A program made the translations under genes and the position numbers. Shown here piece by piece: positions 54,641 to 63,400 of a DNA stretch of 64,000 bases. Source of the DNA: a virus; the IMG/VR virus record IMGVR_UViG_3300037119_004556, positions 1 through 64,000 of that record; one strand, 5' to 3'. The notes under the pieces were generated by a model. That model was not told where the DNA came from. It saw only the letters and a list, made by a program, of their open reading frames with translations, and ran no database searches. Positions within the stretch are counted from its first letter, which is position 1. The number at the start of each line of letters is the position of its first letter.

Positions 54641-56912
54641 GGACGCTCCAATGTCGGGTCTGGGAGAGGATGTGTCGTTGGGTGAGGAAGTGGCGGAGGC
54701 GGGCGGCGCTCGCTGCCAGCCGTTCGCGCCACCGCTCTGGCGTCGAAACCTCGATCGCGCCGGTCGGCGGTTCGACGCCCTTGCTCAACTGGTCCATCTG
54801 CGCTTCGAGTTGGACTCGACGCGGGTCGCCTTTGGGGAGCACACGGGCCTGCTTGTACAGGTCGTGTTGGGCGTCCTTGATGGCTTGCGACTCGGGGGTG
54901 TGGAACTGGATCTCGTACGTGTAGCCATCGTCGGTGGTGACGTTGACGTTGACGCCCTTGTACACGTTGTTCGAGCCGGGGGGCCACGTGTTCTTGACCT
55001 TGCCGCCCGGGTTGTCCTGCGCGAGTTGGTCGATCACGGCTTGCGCTTTCTCGCCGAACTCGTCTTGCGTGTAGTGAACGGTGTAGCGCACCGCGTCCTT
55101 GATCTTGGCGGCGGCTTGCTCGCGGGTCATCACGATGCCTTCCTCGTGGGCTTCGAGGACTTCCCGTTCGATCTTCTCGGCGATCTTGTCTTGTTCCTTG
55201 CGGCGGAACTCGAAGCCGTACAACTGCGGCGGTGGTGGTTCCTCGTACTGCTCCGGGGAGCGGTCGCCGACGATCTCGATCAGCCGGTCGGAGATCGCCC
55301 GTTCACGGCGTTGGGCCTCCTCGTAGACCGGCTTGGCGAGCGCCATCGCCTCGTCGGACACGACGATCTCGCCCTTGTCATCGAACTCGATGGTGACGTC
55401 ACCGCTCGTCACCGGCGGGTGGGATCCGCCGGACTGCGTGCCGGTTCCCTTCGGCGCGAAGCGCCCGATCTCGTCGTGCCATGGGTTCATGAACTCGGCC
55501 AGGCCGAACTGGCGGCGGGCGCCCGACGCCGTCACAGCGTCGCCTTCGGCTGGCTTCTCGGCGACAGCCGTGTTGGCGTTGGCGGCGGACAACGAACCGT
55601 CGCCCTGCGGCAGACCAACGAAGTCGGCGTCGGTGAGGCCGTCCTCGGCGTCGGTCGCGAACTTCGGGTACTCGCCCTCGGGGACGGGGGTTCCGCCCTC
55701 CATGAAGTTCTTGGCCGCGAAGGTCACGCCCTTCATAGTAAAGATCCACGGCGACATTCCAGCCGCCTGCTTCTTACTCGGCGTTCCGACCCCGGCGCGG
55801 GGGATCCCTCGTGCGTCAGTCCAGTTGAGGCCGTACGAGACCAGTTCCGTGATTGGCAGGTCGATCACGATCACCGGGATCTTGATGCAGCCGCCACAGT
55901 CCGCTGACATCGCCGCCGCAGCCGCCCAACGATGGTGGCCGTCGAGGATGTGGCCGTCCGACGAGACGAGCAGGGCGTCGCCTTCGAGCGACATCGTGCC
56001 GCCCTCCATCGCCCTGATCATGCCGCCGACTTTCTTGCCGTTCAGTTCCGACTGTGTTGCCGACAGTGACGCCGGGTCGACTTCGTTTGCGACGAAGTTG
56101 ATGCCTTCCTGGCGGAGCGTGTCGAACCACTCGGGTTGCACGTCGGGGGTGATCTGCGGCATCTCGGTACGGGCGCGCCCTGACTCGCGCATCTTCGAGA
56201 ACATGTTGGGGGCGCCCTCGACCGTGACCCCGGTCAAGTCAACGACGTCCTGGGGTGCGTCGGCGAAGTTGCGGATCACGTCGTCGGCGTCGATCGGGTT
56301 GACGACGATGTCGCCGCCGTTGATCACCTCCTGAGCGAGCGCCTCATGGTCGACTCCGGTCGAGCGGTTACCGCCCGGCTTCACTTCGAGCTTCGAGACG
56401 ATGTCGCCCTCGTTGCCCTGGGTCGGCTGATCGGTCCCCTCGGGAGCGGCGACGCCGGACGACTTCGTGCCTGCGCCCTTCGGCGCGAACTTGCCTTCCT
56501 CGTCGTGCCACGGGTTGGCGAACTCGTTGATCCCCCACGTGAGGACAGGCGGCATGGTGAACCCGGCGCGGCGGATCTCGTCCAACTGGCGTTCGATGTC
56601 GAGCATCTCGCCGCTCGTGCCGCCAGCGCGTGCGATGGCGTTCAAGGCGTCCTCCATCCACGCATCGAACTCGTCCGGGTCTTCGGCCTCGGCCGCGCCC
56701 TTCACGAGGTCGGCTACTTCGCGGGTCTCGGGCATGGAGTCCAGGATCCGTGCGACCCGCGTCAGCGTCTTCGCGCTCTTGGGGGCGTGCAGTCCCAGCC
56801 ATCCTGGTCGGGTCATCCCGCCGCTGTCGTCAATGTCGCCCTTGGTGCCGGTGCCTTTCGGCGCGAAGCGGCCGATTTCGTCGTGCCACGGGTTGGCGAA
56901 GGTGGCGGTCAT
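54633..56912 (-). CDS. Tag-separated polyprotein: ParB-like and RelA/SpoT-like domains (759 aa)
   Basis: Three NPWHDE tags at about residues 7, 133 and 475. Section 1 is a helical domain. Section 2 carries a ParB/sulfiredoxin-like domain (SSDGHILDGHHRWAAAAA, ~residue 324). Section 3 ends in a RelA/SpoT-like domain: KIKDAVRYTVHYT and NNVYKGVNVNVTTDDGYTYE then IQFHTPES (~600-690), as in toxin domains of many actinobacterial proteins. Starts four bases inside the upstream stop (ATGA). Likely virion cargo delivering enzymes to the host; catalytic activity is unproven. Confidence 0.75.
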   Translation of the reverse strand: MTATFANPWHDEIGRFAPKGTGTKGDIDDSGGMTRPGWLGLHAPKSAKTLTRVARILDSMPETREVADLVKGAAEAEDPDEFDAWMEDALNAIARAGGTSGEMLDIERQLDEIRRAGFTMPPVLTWGINEFANPWHDEEGKFAPKGAGTKSSGVAAPEGTDQPTQGNEGDIVSKLEVKPGGNRSTGVDHEALAQEVINGGDIVVNPIDADDVIRNFADAPQDVVDLTGVTVEGAPNMFSKMRESGRARTEMPQITPDVQPEWFDTLRQEGINFVANEVDPASLSATQSELNGKKVGGMIRAMEGGTMSLEGDALLVSSDGHILDGHHRWAAAAAMSADCGGCIKIPVIVIDLPITELVSYGLNWTDARGIPRAGVGTPSKKQAAGMSPWIFTMKGVTFAAKNFMEGGTPVPEGEYPKFATDAEDGLTDADFVGLPQGDGSLSAANANTAVAEKPAEGDAVTASGARRQFGLAEFMNPWHDEIGRFAPKGTGTQSGGSHPPVTSGDVTIEFDDKGEIVVSDEAMALAKPVYEEAQRRERAISDRLIEIVGDRSPEQYEEPPPPQLYGFEFRRKEQDKIAEKIEREVLEAHEEGIVMTREQAAAKIKDAVRYTVHYTQDEFGEKAQAVIDQLAQDNPGGKVKNTWPPGSNNVYKGVNVNVTTDDGYTYEIQFHTPESQAIKDAQHDLYKQARVLPKGDPRRVQLEAQMDQLSKGVEPPTGAIEVSTPERWRERLAASAARLRHFLTQRHILSQTRHWSVHE

Positions 56913-59900
56913 TGCTTCTCCTCCGGATAGGGCAGCACGATTGCGTCGAAGCTCGGGGTGCCGAGCAGCTTGTGCATCACGATTCGATGGTGGCCGTCAG
57001 CGACGAGGTAGCTGCCGTCCGGCAACTGGTACAGGCGGGGCGGGTAGCCGGGTCGGAATGCTTCGCCGTCGAGCACGACGTCGCGCACCGGTCGTGTCTT
57101 GACGGATTCCTCGGATGCGACGAACTTGTCCTGCGCCGAGACCTTGATCGGTGTGGCGGTTTCCCACAGGGCGTCGTCGTCGCGGGTGTCGGTCGTCAAC
57201 TTGATCTGTTCGGGGGTTCCCATTGGCACGTCGACATCGGCGAGCGCGATTCGTTCCCCGGCCAACAGTTCACGTGCCCGGCCCTCGGCGGCGACCTGCT
57301 TGCCGGTGCCCTTCGGCGCGAAGCGCCCGACCTCGTCATGCCACGGGTTGCCGAACGCGGCACGCGTGATGGTGGCGTCGGCGAGGACACCCGCATCCCA
57401 GATCAGCCGGAACTGGCGGCGGTTCGTCATCACGTCGATGTCGGCGGGATCCCATGAGAGGCGCTCGTGAACGATGAGGCCACCGGCGGAGGCGGCGAGG
57501 CCGCGGCGTTCTTGTTGCCCCGCGGTCCGTTCGAGCAAGTCGTTGATGGTTGGGATCCCCTTCGTCACCGGCGGCGACTCGGGGAATGTCACCTCGACCT
57601 CGGCGATGCGGACCCCGTCGCCCTCGATCACGTTCGTCACGGTGTACGTGCCGCCACGTGGCAGCACCCATTCCTTCTCGTTCTCGGCGCCCGGCATCGC
57701 CTTGGTTCCCTTCGGGACCTTCAACGCGACGATGGTGCCCGGGTTCGCCGAGGGTGGGAAACCGGCCGGGCGTTGTTGCTGCCCGGACGCCTGCGCGGCT
57801 TCGCCGGGTGACGCTGTCACGGACACGAACGCGGGATCGGTGAACTCGGTGCCGACCGTCAGGTTCCCGGCCTGCGTGTTGCGCACGCCGCGCAGCAGGA
57901 CGGTGTCCTCGGCGAACACGACACCGGACCGTTCGATGGCTTCATCGAGCACGACGGCGTTCATCAGCGCCCGCCGGTGCGCCGGATCCTTGACTGTGCT
58001 GTCGCCGTTGGTGCGGAGTTGGCGGTCCATCTCCGATGAGCCGTAGGCGAGGTACTCGTCGCGGGCCTGAGCGAACGTCGACTGTTTCTCGCCGCCGCGT
58101 TCGTAGTGGATGCGGTATGGCTCGGCCATCGCGTCGGCGTTGGCGTTGAGTGTGGCGAGATCGTCGGCGAACTGGTTGGAGGCGGCGTCGGCGTCGAAGC
58201 CGATCTTCGTGCCGGTGCCCTTGGGCGCGAAGCGTCCGATCTCGTCGTGCCAAGGGTTGGCGAACGAGGCGGGGGAAGCGACCACGCCCTCCCCCTCCTC
58301 GAACGCGGAGCCGTCGCCGTGTGGCAGGTCGGCGAGTTGCTCGTCGGTGATCCCGTCATCGGTGTCGGTCGCGTACTCGAACTCCACCTGCTCATTCTGC
58401 GATGGTGGGATGACAGCCGCGGCGATCTTCTCGTGCAGGGGCGGCGGCTGCGGGCTGTGCTTTCCGTGCTCGCCGTGGCCCTGACGGACGATGCCGAGAC
58501 TGTCCACGAAGTCGTCGGCGACGTGGAGCAGTTCGCTCATCGGCAGGTCGACACGCATGATCGGCATCTCGATGCAGCCGCCGCACGCCGCGGACTCGAT
58601 CGCCGCCGCGGCCCAACGATGGTGACCGTCCAGGATCCGGTTGTCGGAGGAGACGACCAACGGCTTCGACGTGAAGTTGAAGCCGCCGTCCCGGTAGGAC
58701 TGGATCATGTTGCCGACTGCCTGACCGTCCAACTCGGATTGGGTGCCGTGCAACTCGCGGGGGTCGATCGTCTCCGGAGTCATGGTCACACCCAACTCGC
58801 GCAGGTGCTCCTCGAAGGCGGGGTGGAACTTGCCGGGGATCTGCGGCATCTCGACCCGTGACCGCCCGTTCGCTCGCATCTCACTGAACATGTGCGACCC
58901 GTCGACCGTGACGAGGGTCATGTCGATCGGATGGTAAAGCCGGGCCATCTCCAACGCGAGGTCGACGGCCTCGACGCCGGTGACCGACACCGGCTTGCCG
59001 TTCTGCACGTCCTGCATCGCGCTCACTGCGTCGAACTTGGAGCCGGTCCCCTTCGGGGCGAACCGTCCGATCTCGTCATGCCAAGGATTCATGAACTGCC
59101 CGGCGGAGGCGACAACGGGTTCGGTGGCGGCGAGCGCCGCGTCGCCGTACACGTAGCTGGCGCCGTCGCGGCTGTCGATGAGGATGACCGGCTCCTCCGG
59201 GAAGTACCAGATCGGCACCCACGGCTCGATCGGTGGCGCCCCTGCCGCGGCCAATGGCAGGTCTTCGGCGGCGCGGCCCGTCGACCAGCCGTACTGGTCG
59301 GCCATGCGTAGCACCCACGGGTTGTTCGTGTTGCCGCCGGTGTTGGTCCACTCAGCGAACGCTTCGGCGTGCATCTCGGTCGTGTTCTCCTGGGCGTACA
59401 GCGACATGAACGGCTTGTCGGTGATCGGCGTCGTGTTCGCCGTCTGAATCATCTGCTCGTTGAACCATTCCTTGCCCTGCGTGAGATCGCCTTGCCGGTG
59501 GAACGCCTCCTCGAACAACGAGACGTGGCCCATCTCGTGCAGCACGGTGATCCGCAACGGTTCCACGAGCGCCGCTGATGCCGTCAACGTCGACGGGATG
59601 CGCTCGGTGCTCCCGCCCGGGTCGAAGTTACCGTTGATCAACTCGGGTGTGATGTTGACGGTTCGATGCGGGTCGGTGCCGATGTCCGGGTTGGCGACGA
59701 CGAACCCCATCACCAGTGGCTCGCGCGACATCGTGTCCCGGTTGAACGAGGCTTGGACTTGGATGGTGACGTCTTGGTCCATGTTCCCGGCGCGCGCCGC
59801 GGTCGTCGCTGCCGACAGGATCGTGTACGCCTGTTCGTCGGTCACGGTGTGACCGCGGCTGTTGAACGTGATGGTGTGCCCTTCGGGGGTGACGGTCTGC

Positions 59901-60439
59901 CAGATCGTCGGGCCGAAGCCGGACTCCGGGGGTTGCCCGCCGGTGACCGTGATCTTCTCCGGTGGCGGGACCTCGAACTCCTCGGTGAACGGCTTGAACA
60001 CCTCGCTGTCGGCGTCAACGATCAACTCGTGCGCCGTGTCCATGTCGTTGTCGCCGATTGCCCGCGCGGCCGGTTTGATCAGGCGTTCCATGAGGTCCTG
60101 GTCTGCGGCCTCGGCTGTCTTGATCAGCGCGTGGAGGGCTTCGTGGATGGCGGGCATCGGGTCTCCACGGTTGACGGCGTTGTACAGGGTCATCGCCGCG
60201 TACACAGCGGCGGCGTCCTCGACGCTGCGGGGGACCGCGACCTCACGGCTGTACTTGTTGCCGCCCATGTGCCCGTAACCCTTCGGCGCGAACCGTCCGA
60301 TCTCGTCATGCCACGGGTTGTTGAACTCGGTGGCCCGGAACTTGACGGTGAACTCGCCGCCTGGTTCGAGGGTCATGGTGGTCACTGCCACCTCGGCTGC
60401 GCGTTCGGCCCAGCGGTCGTCGTCCGGGTCGAAGCTCAT
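56909..60439 (-). CDS. Tag-separated polyprotein: metalloprotease, ParB-like and ADP-ribosyltransferase-like domains (1,176 aa)
   Basis: Tags near residues 41, 450, 728 and 1030. Section 1: zinc metalloprotease with LHEMGHVSLFEEAF (~residue 300) and downstream EMHAEAFAEW. Section 2: ParB-like domain (DNRILDGHHRWAAAA, ~610). Section 3: ADP-ribosyltransferase-like, with Arg in LLRGVRNT (~850), AFVSVTAS, and an acidic ENEKEWVLPRG (~923). Section 4: second ParB-like domain (VADGHHRIVMHKLLG, ~1150). VASAG lies six residues before tag 2 and VASPAS before tag 3, possible cleavage sites. ATGA overlap on both sides. Confidence 0.75.
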   Translation of the reverse strand: MSFDPDDDRWAERAAEVAVTTMTLEPGGEFTVKFRATEFNNPWHDEIGRFAPKGYGHMGGNKYSREVAVPRSVEDAAAVYAAMTLYNAVNRGDPMPAIHEALHALIKTAEAADQDLMERLIKPAARAIGDNDMDTAHELIVDADSEVFKPFTEEFEVPPPEKITVTGGQPPESGFGPTIWQTVTPEGHTITFNSRGHTVTDEQAYTILSAATTAARAGNMDQDVTIQVQASFNRDTMSREPLVMGFVVANPDIGTDPHRTVNITPELINGNFDPGGSTERIPSTLTASAALVEPLRITVLHEMGHVSLFEEAFHRQGDLTQGKEWFNEQMIQTANTTPITDKPFMSLYAQENTTEMHAEAFAEWTNTGGNTNNPWVLRMADQYGWSTGRAAEDLPLAAAGAPPIEPWVPIWYFPEEPVILIDSRDGASYVYGDAALAATEPVVASAGQFMNPWHDEIGRFAPKGTGSKFDAVSAMQDVQNGKPVSVTGVEAVDLALEMARLYHPIDMTLVTVDGSHMFSEMRANGRSRVEMPQIPGKFHPAFEEHLRELGVTMTPETIDPRELHGTQSELDGQAVGNMIQSYRDGGFNFTSKPLVVSSDNRILDGHHRWAAAAIESAACGGCIEMPIMRVDLPMSELLHVADDFVDSLGIVRQGHGEHGKHSPQPPPLHEKIAAAVIPPSQNEQVEFEYATDTDDGITDEQLADLPHGDGSAFEEGEGVVASPASFANPWHDEIGRFAPKGTGTKIGFDADAASNQFADDLATLNANADAMAEPYRIHYERGGEKQSTFAQARDEYLAYGSSEMDRQLRTNGDSTVKDPAHRRALMNAVVLDEAIERSGVVFAEDTVLLRGVRNTQAGNLTVGTEFTDPAFVSVTASPGEAAQASGQQQRPAGFPPSANPGTIVALKVPKGTKAMPGAENEKEWVLPRGGTYTVTNVIEGDGVRIAEVEVTFPESPPVTKGIPTINDLLERTAGQQERRGLAASAGGLIVHERLSWDPADIDVMTNRRQFRLIWDAGVLADATITRAAFGNPWHDEVGRFAPKGTGKQVAAEGRARELLAGERIALADVDVPMGTPEQIKLTTDTRDDDALWETATPIKVSAQDKFVASEESVKTRPVRDVVLDGEAFRPGYPPRLYQLPDGSYLVADGHHRIVMHKLLGTPSFDAIVLPYPEEKQ

Positions 60440-63400
60440 CCCGTGAAGTCTCGCATCCAGGCGCCGACATCGGATGGACTCATCACGACGTGCTTGGGGT
60501 CGGAAACATCGAAGCCGAGCGACGACCAGAACTCGGGAGCGGTGTCGTTCTGGGCTGCCTCGAACTCGACCCCAGCACCGTTCGACGCGGCTTGGATCAT
60601 GACCTGAGTCGCCAGCCGAGTGCCGGTCCCGGGGGCGATCCCGGTCGAGCCGAGGTGATGGATCATGTACATCTTGCTGTCCGGGTCGTAGTCGTACGAG
60701 ATGATCCCGGCGATCCCGTTCTTGTGGTTGGCGATCAACGACTTCGAGCCAGCCCCGACGTCATTCAACGCTTCGCGGATCATGCCGACCCCTTCGTCGG
60801 CGTCGAAGTCGGATCCCATCTGCTTGGCCCAGGCGTCGAGCTTGGAGAGCGTCGCCTGCGGGTCGCCGACGCGGTCGACGTTGACCCCGGCCTCCATCGA
60901 CGCTTTCACCTTGGCCTTGATCGCCGCCGAGTCGTATTTCTTGCCGGTGCCTTTCGGCGCGAACTTGCCTTGCTCGTCGTGCCACGGGTTCGCGAACTGG
61001 GCCAGGATCGGTCCCCAGCCGGTGAACGTGGCGGCGATCGCCGTCCATGAGTTGTCGATGGTGAACGTCGCCGAGAGCTTCTCCGTGCCGAGCTTGGCGA
61101 GCTTCGGGGCGCAGGCGAGGCACGCCGGGAACGCGTTGCGGGCGGACCACGAGATCTTCGGGTCGATCCGGATCAGCGTCACCTGTTCCCAGCGTGTCGT
61201 GTTCGACCAGTGCATCCGGGCCGCGCAGCCGACGCACATCGCGGTGCCGGTGTCGGCGCCGCCGTAGCGGCGGAACACCTTGCGGCGCATCGTGTCGACC
61301 TTCTCGACTGATGGTGGCGGTCCGGCGCCGACGATCGGACCTTGGTGCAGCGCGGCGATGTCGGCGGCGAGTTGGGTTTGGACGGCGGCGATCTGTTCGC
61401 GGGTGCCGTGCCCGGCGTCGATCAGCCAGCGGTCACGGGTCCGACCGGTCGACAGGTCGCGCAAGCGGATCATCAACTCGGGGCGCGACATCTTCGAGCG
61501 GCCGACGATCCCCGCCGCGCGGGCACGGATCAGCAGTTGCGCCCGGGACATCTCCTCCAATGGTTGGAACCCGAACCCGTTGCGGTACCGGTCGATCGCC
61601 TGGAACAGGTCCTCTTTCAGCATCTTCGAGCGGCCCGGAATGTTCAACTCTTGGGCGAGGCGGTACAGCGTGGCGCGGGTCGAGTCGACCAGCCGTGTGC
61701 CGATGGTCGTGCCATCTTCACCGATGCGGTCCATGTAGCAGCGGCAGTTGATGCGCAGATGCACCGGGAGGCGTGGGTCGCCGGGGTATTGGGCGGGCCA
61801 GCCGCCGACCTCGAACTCCTGCTCGGTCGGTTTGATCTGCTTGTCGGCTTCGAGGTGCGCATGGCGGACACGTTCGTCGTGAAGACTGATCCATTGCTTG
61901 AACGGGAACCCGTCGCGTTTCCATCCGGTCAACATCCCGCCGTTCGTGGCGGCGGTGAGTTCGGTGCGTGCGATCGCGCGTGCCGCGGTTGCTCCCAATG
62001 GTCCGGTGGCTTGGATCTCGCGGATGACCTCATCGAGCGTCAACTGGTTGGAGACGGCGAGGTGCAGCGCGTCGCGCAGTGAGGCTTGCACGAGCGGGCC
62101 GAGATCTTGGAGCCGTCCGATGTGGCGGTCCACGAGATCGGTGATGATCTTGTCCGACACGTTCAGGCCGGGGCGGAGCGCCTGACCGGTGGCGGCGTCC
62201 ACGACGACATCGCCGACGATGTCCGCTGCCTCGACATCGAACGCCAGCGCCCACTCCTCGGCGGTCATCACGTTGAAGTCGTCCAGATCGAACGGCCCCG
62301 CCGCGACCAGCCCGCCCTGCATCAACGCTTCCCATGCGGCCTCGGCCTCCGGGTCAACGATGTAGCCCTCGGCCGCGGCCGGGTACTGCGGCCACCACTG
62401 GGCGTACGCCTCGCGCACCTTGGCGAGACGCTCCTCACGGGGCGCTATGGCGGTGGCGGCGAGTGCCAGTGCCCGGGTGCGCAGCGGCTTGGTGCCCGAC
62501 CAGTTCGGGAACTGCGGATGGAGGATCGCTTTGCGACCGAGAATGTTCGACAACTCGTACGGCGTTGGTAGATCGTCAGGGATGGTGACGTCCTGCCACG
62601 CCCGCCTGAATGAGCGACCGACTGGGTCGGCGTCGCCGAGCAGGTTGGCGATGTCGCCGAACGCTTCGGTGTTCGCCCAGTCATAACCGGCGCGCATCCA
62701 CGCCCACCGGCCGACCATCGTGGCGAACACGTTGATCGCACTGAGATCCTGCGATGCCGCCCAGTGCTCGAAGCCCTCTTGCAGCACGGTGCCGATGCCC
62801 TTGCCCTGCATCGAGTCGTCAACCCACATCCCGGCAGCGAATGCGCTGTCATCCTCCATCTCGATGACCCGCGCCATCTTCGCCACGTCTTCGCCGTCAG
62901 CGTTCGTCAGCCGAAACTGAGCATGGTATTCGGGGGGCCGGGTGCTCTTGGCGATCTTGTGATACTCGTCAAGGCCGAAGATGAGTTCCTCGCCGGGGAA
63001 CATGTCGGCGAGTTCCGCGGTCACATGGTCGGCGTACGCTTCGAGGCTGGCCTTGGTTGCCTCCATGTCATCGAGATCGACCTTGTCGTAGGCGGTCGGG
63101 TCGTCGTTGAGGGTCTTCGGGCCGAGCCGCTTGACGCCGGTGCCTTTCGGCGCGAAGCGACCGATCTCGTCGTGCCACGGATTCATGAACTGCCCGGCGG
63201 CGGCGACGAGCGCGCCGGTTTCGTCGTAGTGGTGGAACGGTTGGTCGAGGATCGCCAGGATCACGGCGTCGTCGCCGATCGACGCGGCCAACGCCTCCTC
63301 TTGGGCGTTCGAGGCGTCGACCCAGATCTGCCAGATCCCGTGCTCGTTCTTCTCCATCCGTGTGATCCGGCCGCGTCCCCGCATCACGACTTCCTTCGAG

